Shown one piece after another: positions 34,800-50,612 of a stretch of 64,000 bases of DNA (position 1 is its first letter; each line of letters begins with the position of its first letter). A program made the position numbers and the translations under genes. Source of the DNA: Gavia stellata. Its lineage: Eukaryota > Chordata > Aves > Gaviiformes > Gaviidae. Location: assembly GCF_030936135.1 (NCBI RefSeq), contig NC_082595.1:112174334-112238333 (forward strand). The letters are read 5' to 3'. Under the pieces are notes generated by a model that saw only the letters and a program-made list of their open reading frames with translations, was not told the DNA's origin and ran no database searches.

Positions 34800-36530
34800 C
34801 TGGGTCCGCGACACTGTTTAGGCCAAGCCATGGGGAAGGGCAGGGGCAGGGGAGAGGCTGTGCGGCCCCCGCCACCCGCTCCGCTCCGTGCCCACCCCAC
34901 CGGCCAGCAGCCGCCAAGAATAACCCCCTGGAAGGCGAGCTGTCCCGGCTGCCCTCACCACTTCCCGCCCGGCCCTTCCCCGCCTCCACTCCTCGTTTAT
35001 TTATTAATCCTTCTGCTCCCAGCTCTGAAATCCTATCGCCCACCCTTGCCACTGCCCGGCGAACGCAGCTCTGCCCAGGGCCGGGGGGGAAACCCTGCCC
35101 TTGCACATTTTTTGCGGGCCGGTGTGAGGAGGCAGCCGCCCATCCGCAAACGTTGGGCCCAATATTATGCCAAGGCCGCTCCCTGGCCAGATGTGCTCTG
35201 GCTTTCCGCAGACGCAGGAGTGTGGGAAGGGGTGAGGAGGTCAGGGTGGGGGTTACGGCATGGCCAGGTCCTACCTAGTTGGGGTAAACTGAGGCACGGA
35301 GCAGCGGTGGGCATGGCCAAGGCTCCGGCACCCCGCCACATGCCGGTGACAGGGGCAGATGCGGTCAGTTCATTAAGATCCTGCGTGTGTCCTGGGTGCT
35401 GCGGGTCGGCGCGGCAGAGACAGCACCCGCTCCTGGCACCCGCGCCTCAAGCAGCACCCACAGCCCAGCCGCGTGCCCGCAGCCCACTCCCCTCCGGCCC
35501 ATGTGGCCGTGCCCTTGCGTGGGTAATAATGGCACAGGGACTCACTGCGGTGCAGCACCCACGGCACCGGGGGCCCAGGACCCCAAGGTGGGCTGGCACG
35601 GCCCCCAGCACCAGGCAGGTTTGCGTCCCATCCCTTGTCACCAGCTTGGGATGGGGGTACCCCCCCAGCAGCACCCCCCGGGGGGCTCAGCGCTTTCTCC
35701 TGGCCCCCAGAGCCCCAGCAGTACAAACCCAGCCGCTGCCCGGGGGCCTGTCAGCCTGTGCCCCGTGCCCCATCTGTGTAAGGAGTTGTCAGGCCTCTGC
35801 TCAGAGCCCCCCCACCCTGTGCTGCCTCTGCAGCCATGGCAGCTACAAACCAGGGCCGGGGCCGTGTTGGCCCCTGTTAATAACCGGCCCCGGGCTGTTT
35901 CTGCGATGAAAACAGGAAACTGCTTTGCCAACAGCAATAAACCGCCCGGCCGGCCGGATCCTGCGCCCCGGGCAGGGCTGGCAGGGCAGGGCACGGGGCT
36001 CCCGAAGTTGGGGCACCCGGCAGACGGAGGGGACGGGGACAGCGGGGCTGGCCTGGCCGTTATCCCCAGTGCCACAGTGCTCTCGGCACCACGGCCCCGG
36101 CTCAGGTACCTGGAGCCTCCGGTCACCCTCTCTGCTCCAGTGGGGTCCCCCCATGGCCGGAGCTCGGGGAACACGGGTATGGCTCGTGGAGGAGGTGACA
36201 CGGTTCCCTTCGAACCCGGTGGCCCATCGCGCCAGGCAGTCCGGGTTGGGAAACTGAGGCACGGAGCGGAGCAGCAACACACCTTCCTGGCGGTGGTGGG
36301 GGTCCCGGCTGCGACCCCCCCCTCCCCGGCAGGGTCAGCCCAGGGCAGGACATCCCTGGGGCAGTGGGAGGGGGTTCCGGTTTGGGGGAGAGCCGAGAGC
36401 CCCATTTCTCACTGCCAAATGTGGGGGGGGGGGGCCTGTGGGGGTCCCTGTGGGGTGGGGAGCGCGGCTGTGGTGAGCTGGGAAGGGGCTCGGCGGGGGA
36501 GCGGGGTCCCCATCAGAGACGGCCTCTCAT
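34800..36530. other. GC-rich spacer downstream of SCARA3: no gene seen
   Basis: No coding exon is supported. A few AT-richer islands stand out in the GC-rich background (34990-35040, 35160-35180, 35870-35945) and could be conserved noncoding elements, but nothing in the sequence proves it. Confidence 0.5.
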
Positions 36531-36534
36531 ACGG

Positions 36535-36770
36535 CACACGTGCACGCTTGCACACGCTTGCATGCACACGCGTGCGCACATCTATGCGTGCGTGTCTATA
36601 CGTGCCCACGTGTGCCTACGCCTGCACACGCATCCTCACTCACGCACACGCGTGCGCACGCATGTGTACATGCACACTGGTGTACATGCACGCTCCCCCA
36701 TGCACATGCATGCTGACTCTTGCACACATGTGCACACGCACACTCACTCATGCGCACACGGGTGCAACAC
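36535..36770. repeat. Degenerate CA/TG alternating purine-pyrimidine tract
   Basis: About 235 bp dominated by CACACG, TGCGCA, GTGCAT and similar steps, with few breaks in purine-pyrimidine alternation. It lies just past the SCARA3 poly(A) signal. It is an old, decayed (CA)n-type repeat with Z-DNA potential. Confidence 0.75.
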
Positions 36771-36892
36771 GCTTTCCCCCCGCCGCTTGCACCCCGCCAC
36801 CAGCAGCAGTTTGGCTGTGGGTGCTCCCCTCTCCCCCCGCCGTCCCCCCACCCCAGTGTCCCCAGTGCAGAAGCCACCGGTCCCCATACAGC

Positions 36893-36898
36893 TTTATT
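36893..36898 (-). terminator. SCARA3: SCARA3 poly(A) signal (AATAAA on minus strand)
   Basis: AATAAA on the minus strand, 350 bp past the SCARA3 stop; the implied 3' UTR is about 36875-37245. Confidence 0.65.
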
Positions 36899-37245
36899 GT
36901 GCCAGGAGTACATTGGGGACACAGCGCAGGGTTGGGGGGCACAGAGGTGGCCGGGGTCGGGGGGACAAAGGGCACAAACCAGCTGCACCCCATCCCGCGC
37001 GGACCCCCCACCCCGGGGCCAGGGATGGCCGAGCCCAGAGCCCGGAGCCGGCAGCATCCCTGAGCCGGGGACCAGCCCCGGACCCTCGCACTGGGGGGGC
37101 CGGGCCCCCCCGACCCCTGTCCGGCGAGGCTCTGCCTCGCGCCCCTGCCGGGGATGCTTTGGGGGTCCCGGGGGGTGACGGTGGGGACCCCCCCGTCCCC
37201 GTGCCAGCTCGGCCGCCCCGGTGCCCCAGCTGGCAGCAGGCTGGG

Positions 37246-42070
<4,825 letters not shown>

Positions 42071-42639
42071 AGCCCCCGAGCTGGGGGGCGGTGGGTGCGA
42101 TCCTGCACCGACCCAGGCCTCAGCGCCCCGGTTCCCACATCCGCCCCGGCACGTCTCTTCCCAGCGAGCGTCAGCGAGCGGCCAGCATGGCCGGGGTTGT
42201 TCCCCCCCGCCGGCCCCCGGCTCCCAAAACTTCCTGGGGAGCCTTCAAAAGCCACCACGGTGGCGGAGCATCCCCACGGCCACCCGCTCGCCCATGGCCT
42301 CTGCCCACACGGGACGGGGACGGGTGACGGGTGACGGCAGAGCCCGGCCGGGCTGGATGCCGGCCACCAAAAGGCGAGGCGCTGGGATATGTGCTGGAGA
42401 AGAAAGGCTGGTCCCGCGCCCGCCCTCCTTCCCTCCAGCCCTAATGACTAACAAATGTCCGACCAACGCCGTGCCGTGCTGTGCCGTGCCGTGCCGGCCT
42501 CGCTCAGCCGCGTTTGGGGGACCTGGGCTCTGGGGAAGGGGTCCTGGTCTCGGGAAGGGGGTCCTGTTCCCCCTCCCGAGCAGTGGGGCTCGGGAGTCTG
42601 GCTTAGGGAGATGGGGGGGCTGGCGTCAGGACTGAGGGT

Positions 42640-43040
42640 TTGGGGTTTAGGCATGTGCACCTGGGTCGGGGAGATGGGTCTGGGGTCTGGCCCCTGGATC
42701 TGGGTCAGGGAGATGGGGAGATGGGTCTGGGGTCCGGCCCCTGGATCTGGGTCAGGGAGATGGGGAGATGGGTGTAGGGTCCAGGGTTCGGCCCCTGGAT
42801 CTGGGTCAGGGAGATGGGGAGATGGGTCTGGGGTCCGGGCTATGGCCCTGGATCTGGGTCAGGGACATGGGGTGATGGGTCTGGGGTCTGGCCCCTGGGT
42901 TTGGGTCAGGGATATGGGGTGCTGTAGTTTGGGGTCTGGAATCCTGCTCTGGGCTCCTGGATCTGGGTCAGGGAGATGGGGTGCTGTGGTTTGGGGTCTG
43001 GGGTCCTGCCTGGGACCCAGGGTGCTGTGGTTTGACTCCC
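42640..43040. repeat. Minisatellite upstream of SCARA3, unit about 50-60 bp
   Basis: About seven diverged copies containing GATCTGGGTCAGGGAGATGG and GGTCTGGGGTCTGGCCCCTG. The top strand is G-rich. It lies 0.6-1 kb upstream of the proposed SCARA3 start. Confidence 0.85.
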
Positions 43041-43049
43041 AGCTTCTGG

Positions 43050-44215
43050 TTTGGAGCAGTGGTCCCAGTTCAGAGACATGGACTGGGGTCCCATGTGGGT
43101 CAAGGACGTTCGGGGGTTCCTTGCTGAGACCCCCCCCGCCCCGTCCCCACTGATGCTTTTGTGTCGGGCTGCTGCTGCCCTCTGCCGAGACCCGGGCCAG
43201 CCTTCCTCCCTGCACGGCCTCCCTCCTCCTCCTCCTCGGGTCCCTGGTCACCGCTGGGACACTTGGGGGGGGTCTCCAGCCAGCCAGCCCTCTGCCAGTC
43301 CCGCAGCAGCCCCCTGCTTGCTCCAGCCCAGGCCTGCCCCTCTCATCTGGCTTTTATTAGTTGATTTTCTTTAATATTCCCGGTAGCATCGCCTGCCTGC
43401 CCCTCCTCCCTGGGACATGGCTCCTGGACATCCCCATCCCGTGTTTTTGGGTCCCGGAGCCTCCCCTTCATCCCCCCATGCCATTTCTGGGAGCATTTTT
43501 GGGGTCTCTTTGCTGCTTCCCTGAGCTTTCCCCACCACGTCGTACCGGAGAACGTGCCAACGCCTATCACGATAACTGTTTAATCGCCAGAGCCCCACAA
43601 GCGATGCTCTTGCAGTGGTTGTGTCCTTCGATGCCCCAGCCCATGGCATCTTTTTGGGGTTCAGGTGGCCGCCGGAGGTTGCTCGCCAGCAACCAGGGTC
43701 TTCTTCCCACCATCCTCATCCTCGGCAGCTGCAGTTTGCTGCTCTTCCTCTGCCCGTTCAGGCCGTCCCTGATGACTCACGACCGGTGGAGCGGATCCAG
43801 GGATGTCCAGCTCAGCCGATCCCGGCTTCCTTTGGCTGCAGCTCTTTTAACCGCTGCCTTGCTCCGGGATTTACCGGCCGGCTAAATGCTGGTGCTAAAT
43901 CAGCGGTGGGGTTGCTCTCTTACGTCCGTGCTGACTCAGCGTTTGGGCTGCCGGCTCGCCGCAGAAGCACTAAATATACTTCTGCTGGGGTGGTAGATGG
44001 GTCCCTGCCACGAGTCCCTGGGCTACCAGCTCCTGGGCTACCTGCCGTGCCCTGGACCCTGCCATCAAGTGCAGCTCATCGTTTGGGGGTCCCCAGGTGA
44101 GCCCACAGCTCCCATCTCGCTGCTTCTCTGGCTTCAACCAGCTCATGGACCGGAGCTTGGGGTTCCCAGGGTCTGTGCGCCCACAGGGCTTGTGGTCGCC
44201 CTCCATCGCCTTCAT
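43050..44215. other. SCARA3 upstream flank: no gene seen
   Basis: No exon or recognisable repeat was supported. TGACTCA-like AP-1/MARE motifs occur near 43770 and 43930, which is weak evidence for an enhancer. Confidence 0.45.
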
Positions 44216-44219
44216 CATT

Positions 44220-44281
44220 TGGTTCAACGGTTGGACTTGATGACCTTAAGGATCTTTCCCAACCTAAATGATTCTATGATT
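44220..44281 (+). repeat. CR1 LINE 3'-end fragment
   Basis: About 60 bp of the CR1 3' end (GGTTGGACTTGATGACCTTA then CCCAACCTAAATGATTCTAT). Only the extreme tail is present. Confidence 0.85.
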
Positions 44282-44509
44282 TCCACGATTTTAAGTAGCA
44301 GAGGGGCTTGGAGGGCTCCAACCTGAGAACCATCAGGAGAGACGGAGAAGGATACGGACCCACAACCCTTTGAAGACCACGAGGAGCATCAGATCATCTG
44401 GAGGTCACTAACGGGGGTTGAGACTCAGGTGTTGGACTCTCTCTCTCTCCTCCTCCACTGCTCCCAAAGGCTGCAGAGCCTCAAGATGTGATTCCCCGGT
44501 GTTGTGGGT

Positions 44510-44673
44510 GAACCACCATGGACAGGGGAGCGTGACAAGCAGAAAAGGCCTTGACGCCGCGCAAGAACTGCGATAACTAAAGCATCCCTCTGTTATCAAC
44601 GCTGTTCTCAACCCCAATCCAAACTGCAAGCTGCTATGAAGAATTTAACGCTCTCCCAGCCAAACCCAGTACG
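44510..44673 (-). mobile_element. ERVL-type LTR fragment (fossil), truncated
   Basis: On the minus strand it opens like the 5' end of the common avian ERVL LTRs (GTACTGGGTTTGGCTGGGA, then CTTCATAGCAGCTTG) and continues with the internal GAACAGCGTTGATAACA block. The 3' portion is missing. It directly abuts a second LTR. Broken; age not estimable from one piece. Confidence 0.65.
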
Positions 44674-44976
44674 GAAAGGAAGAGGCAAAGCAAGAAAACT
44701 TGTGGGTTGAGATAAAAATCGTTTAATAAGTGAAGGAGAAATGGAAAAAAAGAGGGAAAGAAAATAAAGAAACCAAAGTAAATGATGCCAAGGCCATCGC
44801 TCACCATCTCCCAGAGCCCTGAGCAAAAGCTGGCCCAGCTCCCCCAAGCCCCGCAGTACTGGGGGTGCCAACACCACCCCAGTGCTCCCAGTACTGTTGG
44901 GGTCACAGCTGGAGAGCCCAGCACCATGCTGGATGCTATGAAAAAACCCAATTCCATCCCAGTCAAAACCGGTACA
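44674..44976 (-). mobile_element. ERVL-type LTR (fossil), about 300 bp
   Basis: The minus strand runs from TGTACCGGTTTTGACTGGGA to an ATTAAA-bearing 3' region (CTTATTAAACGATTTTTATC) typical of avian ERVL LTRs. It joins head to tail with the fragment at 44510-44673. It lies 186 bp past the end of the retroviral pol frame, so it could be that element's 3' LTR or a separate insertion. An LTR only; no internal genes assigned. Confidence 0.65.
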
Positions 44977-45040
44977 CCCAGCAAGTCTTCCTTCCCTGCG
45001 CTTGAACATCATAGCAAGAAGAGGTTTCGCATTGCTTAGT

Positions 45041-45081
45041 CCTGCCTAAAAGCTCCCCAGTCCTGCCTAAAAGCTCCCCAG
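45041..45081. repeat. Tandem 20-bp duplication
   Basis: TCCTGCCTAAAAGCTCCCCA occurs twice head to tail, between the LTR and the end of the pol frame. Confidence 0.9.
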
Positions 45082-45161
45082 CAAGCCCAGTACACCCCTT
45101 TTCTCCCCACACCATGACACACAACACACAGAGGCAGCAATCTCATGGAGGAATCGGGGGG

Positions 45162-48146
45162 CTACAGCGATGGAGCATCCCCGTCCAAGCAGCCCCCCAG
45201 CAGCGCGGCTTTGGTCCGGTGCTTGTAGCCGTCCCCGTCCTCCTGCAGCCGGCTGAGCCAGGGGAGGACGTTGCCCTGGGGGCAGGCCCCCTCCTCGCAT
45301 CCCCAGCGCATCTTCAATGGGAAGCCACAAATAATTTGGTAGGGGGTTAGCACCTCTCCCTGCGCCCATACGGATCTGATCGCCGCCAGGATCAAGGGGA
45401 GCATCTTCGCCCACTCCTTGCCGGCCCCCGGGACCAGCCGCTGCAGGGCTGCCGTGGCCGGTCCCGCCTGGCTGGCCTCCGGGATGTCCCACTGGAGCTT
45501 CGTGCCGGATGCCGCCACCACCAACCACATGGCATGCTGGAGGAAGCGCGGCACGTGCAGCAAACGGATGGCACGAGGAGTCCCGTACCGTGCAAAAACC
45601 TCCCTGCAGAGCACCTCGGCCATCTCCTCCACCGGCCTCTCCCCCATGGGGAAGGCTTCCACCCACCCTGAAAACTCATCCTCCACCACCAAGAGGGAGC
45701 GGTGCCCCTCTTCGGTCTTGGGGAGGCCACTGACGTAGCCCAGCTGGAGCTGCGACCACGGCCCCTCTGCCCGCTGGGGCTGCACTGCGCCTGCCCCGTC
45801 CCTGCCGGCAGCACAGTCCGGGCAGCTCTGCACCCAACGGGCCACCTGCCCGCCGTCACCTTCCCAGGGCGCAACCTGCCGCACCCTTGCCAGGGTCCCC
45901 TCCACCCCCTCGTGCAACCAGCTGTGACACCGGGCGATTATTTCTTGCTTCTCATGCTTCGAAGGCTCCCAAATTTGCCAGCTGCCCATGGCCCTGCCAG
46001 ACATCGCCCTGGCCCTCCTGCCCGCTTTCTGGCTCCACTCCCTCTCCTCCGGGTCCTCGCTCCCGTCCCCCGCCACGTACCCGATGTGCAGCATCCCTGG
46101 GTTGGCGCGGACCCACTGCAGGATGCTCGCCCACAGACCCCTGCCGGGGCTCGCCCGCGGCCCCGACTCCCACTCGCCGACGTGGCTTTGCAACCTTTCC
46201 ACCACGGACCAGCAGCCGGTGTACAAATAGAGGGGCGAGGGGCATCGGTGACGGCGCAGGAGCTGCCTGAGAGCCACCAGCTCCGCGCCCGGCACCGAGC
46301 CGCCCTCGGCCACCCCCAGCAGCCACCGCTCTTCCAGGTTGACCGCAGCAAAGCCGACGGAGCAATCCTTCTCGCTGGCCGTGAACCACACGTTGGCCTT
46401 GGGGACGTGGGAAGGCAGCAGCCGTAGGGGGGGAGCGGTGGGGACCGGGGTGCCGGAGGGGTGTCCCCACTCAGGTTGGGGTCCCCTCGCCATCACCCCC
46501 CCGTTCACCAGCAGCAGAGTCCACCGTGCCGGGTGCGGGTTCGTCCCGCTGGACCCCAACGCTTTGCCCCGTAGGAGATACTTCCAAGGGGAATGGGGCA
46601 TCTGGATAAGGATGGGGGCCGGTCCCGTGAGGGTCTCGAACGCCTGCACGGCCCAGACCGCCGCCAGGCACCCCTTCTCCGGCAGCAAGTAGGAGACCTC
46701 GTGGTCCTTCAGGATGCGGGAGCTGTGTCCCACCGGGACCAGCCGGCCCCGTTTGTCCTCCTGCAGCAACGTGGCTCCCACCGCCTCTTTGCTGGTCGTT
46801 AACCTGATAACGAAGGGCTGGGACTTATCGGGAAAGGGCAGGGTGGGTGCTGCCAGGATGGCGTGTTTCAGGCGGCTCAGCGCCCGCTCCTGCTCCGGTC
46901 CCCATTCCCATCTGACCTGCTCCTTGGTGAGGTGGTGGAGCGGCCGGGCCAGCTCCCAGTAGCTGGGGATGTGATCCTGCAAGGAGCCAAACTGCCCGAG
47001 CAGCGAGCGGAGGCTGTGGACATCCCGCGGGCTGGGCGCTTTGCTGAGGGTCTCCAGCTTGCCGGCCGGGATCTCTCGCCCCTCGGCCCCGATTGTCATC
47101 CCCAGGTAGTTCACCTTGGGCTGGACGAGCTGCGCCTTCTCAAACTTGGCTTTAAAGCCTGTTTCTTGGATCAGCTTCAGGACTCGCCTCGTTCGGGCTT
47201 TGGTTTCTTTTTGGCTTCTCCCAGCGATGAGGATGTCATCGACGTAGGAAAAAACCCAAGGTTTATCTCCTTGGGACAGCTGGGACAGCATCCGAGCCAC
47301 CCGCCGGTGCACGATGGAGGTGGTGCTGTGGAAGCCCTGGGGCAGCCGGGTGAAGAGGTACTGCCGGCCCCCGAAGGTGAAGGCAAACCTGGCTCTGGAG
47401 CCCGCTGCCAAGGGGATGGCGAAGGAGGAGTTCGATAGATCCACCACCGAGAAATACCTGCTCTTGGGGCTGAGGGTTGCCATGAGCTTGGTCCTGTCCA
47501 GGACCTCCGGAGCCACCACCATGGGGGTGGCCCTGTTGATAGCTTTGCAATTCAGCGTCAGGCGCCACGTCTTCCCGTTGGCCTTTGGGACGGGCTGTAA
47601 AGGGCTATTGGAGGAAGAGATGCCTTCCACCACCACGCCTTCATCCAGCAGGTCCTGCAGGATGCTCGCCACCGCGTCTTCCACGTCTGCTTGAAACGGG
47701 CGCTGCCGTTGGAAGGGCACCGGTGCCCCGCTCACCTCCTCCTCCTCGGACACCAGCCCGCAGTCCATCTCGTGTTGCGCCCATACGTCCGGGAATTCCT
47801 CCCTCCACTGCTCTTTGTTCCCGAACTCTACCATCATGAGATGGTTGACCAGCGCCGTGGGCCTAGGAAGAGCTGGTGGACCTCCCTGCTCCAGGAGGTC
47901 ATCATCAGGGTCCTCCCTGATCTGCTCATTCCTAAATGGTTCCGGCATGGCGGAGAGGTGCCGATCGTCTCCATACACGGTCCCACCGATGAAGATGGGG
48001 ACGTTGTGGTACACGGCAAGGTCCTGCAGCCGTGGGCGCTGCTGTACCGTGGCGACATCCACATGGGTGTCCACCAAAGCACCCACCTCCTCCGAGCTGC
48101 CCACCCTGGCTCTCGCCCCCCCCTTGCCCCCGCTCCTGCCGGTCAC
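45162..48146 (-). mobile_element. Retroviral pol-like ORF (fossil; looks whole across 994 codons)
   Basis: A single open frame with the order of a retroviral pol. A protease-like stretch lies near the start (about 48090-47900). Reverse transcriptase follows (about 47700-47090), with TWRLTLNCKAINRATP, YFSVVDLSN, TRLPQGF and the active-site box YVDD. Next come a connection region, an RNase H-like region (about 46400-46060) and an integrase with an HHCC-type zinc finger (about 45960-45820) and a core. The RT resembles class I (gamma/epsilon-like) elements more than ERVL. I see no break in the frame. No env and no clear matching 5' LTR were found. The composition is as GC-rich as the surroundings, which fits long residence in the genome. 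Either an old ERV by-chance open or a co-opted gene. Confidence 0.85.
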
Positions 48147-49047
48147 TCTCGTTCCCCGTCTCCACAGGGTACCTCTTGGTTTCTGTCCGCAGGACCACCT
48201 CCATCAGCCTGACCGCCAGGTCCCTCGTGGACCTCCCTTCCCACCCTGCCGTGTCTTCTCCCAGGCGCTGCAGCTTCTCCCACACTCGCCTCCTCCGCTC
48301 CTCCCCAGACCTTCCCTCTGCTGATGGAGGCTTAAAGTCCTGCCCGTCCCCTCGAGGGACGGTGGCAGCACCCTTGTCCTCCACCCACAGCCCCAGGCTC
48401 CGGGGCGAGCCGGTGGTCCTTCCCTCCTCATCCCCGCTGGTACCCGCCGGGACCAGGGGCTGAGTTTGACCCATCTCACCCCCGTGGCCGCCACCTCCCC
48501 TCGGCACGTCCCCATCCCGTGCTTCGCGCCCGATGATCGGCCCATCCCAACCGTCTTCCCCAAGGCGTGGGACCGTGCTGCGGATGTTGACTGCCGTCAC
48601 CAAGGCCACTTCCTCTTCCTGCTGGGCTTCCCCACCTCGGATGGCTTTTCGGCAGGTCCCCGGCTCCTCCGGCAGCCCCGGCGCTTTCCCCTCCAGCTTG
48701 GCGCAGCTCTTGGCAGCCCGCGCCTGCATCCCGGTGGCTCTCCAGCTCTCCTCGGCTCCTTGGGAAGCCTGGCGCTGCTTGCTCCCATCCTTCAACCGTG
48801 CCACGTGCCATATCAACTTCAGGGCCCTGCTCAGCCACCGGCCTTTACCGGGGCTCTGGATCTGGCAGAATCCGGCAAACTCCTTCTCCAGGTCCCCCAC
48901 CGCCGGCTGCCGGGGAACAGCATCTTCCACCCAGGGCTCGGGACCTCTCTCCTGGATGAGCATCCCCAAATCCGATGTTTGTGAGGCTGGCGGCAGGGGG
49001 AGACCCCCCTTCCGCTTGTCCTTCCTGCTCCAGAAATAAGCCATCAC
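47932..49047 (-). mobile_element. Gag-position ORF upstream of pol (fossil)
   Basis: A 371-codon frame ahead of pol in another frame, overlapping its start by about 215 bp, which is the usual gag/pol layout. It begins with a basic peptide containing FWSRKDKRKGG and is rich in Gly, Glu and Arg. I recognise no definite matrix, capsid or zinc-knuckle signature, so the gag label rests on position only. Confidence 0.5.
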
Positions 49048-49557
49048 CCCGAAAAACGGGAAGGAAACGGGGTGTCACTCCGCCGGCCCTTTGCCTTCGC
49101 CTCCCACGGGGGCTTGCGGTGGGACCGTGGGATGTCCGTCCGTCCCAGCACCGGCAGGAGCCGCAGCAAAAGGGTTACGAGGCTGCTCTGTGCCTGGGGA
49201 GGAAGAAGAAGCTGGGGGAGGAGGAAGCTTGGTCAGGCCTCTCTCGGGGGAGGATGGCAGCCAGGTCACAGCCAAGATGGCCCCTGCTCCGGAGATGTCC
49301 CCTCTTCCACGGAGCTGTCCCCTCTTCCCTGTGCGGCGGGGCTGTGGGGAGCAGAGCGGGGCTGTGGGGAGCAGAGCGGGGTGTGAAGCCCTGGGAAAGG
49401 GGGGGAGCAGGGGGCTGGGTGACATACCAGCCCCCCCTCACCCCCAGAGCCTGCACCCACCTTCCCCACCCGGCTCCCGCCCCGCGTGGGGCTCCTGAGA
49501 TGTGGATTGAGGGGTAGAGGGGAGAGACACCCCCCCCCAACACAGCCCCGTATGCTC

Positions 49558-49940
49558 TGGGGAGAGCACGCACCCCGTGTCCCACCCACGGTCCCGGGAG
49601 AACACGCACCCGTGTGTCCCCTATACACCCCGGGGAGCGCTTGGACCCCGACGGACACGCATGTCCCGCACACGGTCCCGGGAGCACATGCACCCGTCCC
49701 CTATACACCCCGGGGAGCGCTTGCACCCCCACGCACCCCGTGTCCCACCCGCGGTCCTGGGAGAACACGCACCCGTGTGTCCCCTGTACACCCCGGGGAG
49801 CGCTCGTACCCCCACGGACACGCGTGTCCCGCACACGGTCCCGGGAGCACACGCACCCACGTGTCTCCTATACACCCCGGGAGCGCTCGCCCCCCCACGC
49901 GTGTCCCGCACACGGTCCCGGGCGCACACGCGCTCCCCGC
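49558..49940. repeat. Minisatellite, unit about 77-84 bp
   Basis: Four full and two partial copies of a unit starting GTCCCGGGAGCACACGCACC and containing CTATACACCCCGGGGAGCGC; starts at about 49591, 49675, 49754, 49838 and 49915. Alternating 84/79/84/77 bp spacing suggests a two-unit higher-order repeat. Confidence 0.9.
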
Positions 49941-50412
49941 TGCCCCACGCGCGGCCCGTAGCACCCACCGTCCCGAGTGGGGGCCGCAGCCGGGCTGCCG
50001 AGCGCTCCCGAGGCGGGGGGGGGTCCTGTCCCGCGGGGCCGTGGGCTGTTCGCTCCTCCTGCCGTGGCGGGGGGGGGTGGGGGGGGGCAGCAGCTTCCCA
50101 GTCCCTGCGCGCCGTCCCCGCCCCTTTGCTGGGCGCCGACCAGTTCTCCCAGTTCCCAAGGCCGCATTTTTGCCCCGGGCTGTAATCAGCACCCGGGAGG
50201 CTCTTTATCGCCCCGGGGGGGGGGCTGCGGGTTCGGGCTGTGGGGACGGGCTCGGGGGGGCCATGGCCGAGAGCGGATGGGGGGGGCGTGCCTCAGTTTC
50301 CCCAGTTGCAGCTGAGGGAGGAGATGGGGGGTGCGGGGGGGACCCCCGCAGCCCCCTCAGGGTACGCGGCCGCGGGTGGGAAGGGGATGCCCCGTTGGCA
50401 CCAGCCCCCCCA

Positions 50413-50612
50413 NNNNNNNNNNNNNNNNNNNNNNNNNNNNNNNNNNNNNNNNNNNNNNNNNNNNNNNNNNNNNNNNNNNNNNNNNNNNNNNNNNNNNNNN
50501 NNNNNNNNNNNNNNNNNNNNNNNNNNNNNNNNNNNNNNNNNNNNNNNNNNNNNNNNNNNNNNNNNNNNNNNNNNNNNNNNNNNNNNNNNNNNNNNNNNNN
50601 NNNNNNNNNNNN
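50413..50612. other. Assembly gap, 200 N
   Basis: Exactly 200 N, a round number that usually marks a scaffold join of unknown true size. Open frames that run through it are artefacts. Confidence 0.98.

Noticed and set aside
34070-35909. Frames of 397-402 codons in the CCDC25-SCARA3 spacer
   Set aside because: They consist largely of the 41-bp minisatellite and low-complexity GC-rich DNA; no known domain.
42100-50400. Search for SLC35F6 exons 2-6, CLU or CENPA on either strand
   Set aside because: No translated segment resembling these proteins was found in the open frames examined.
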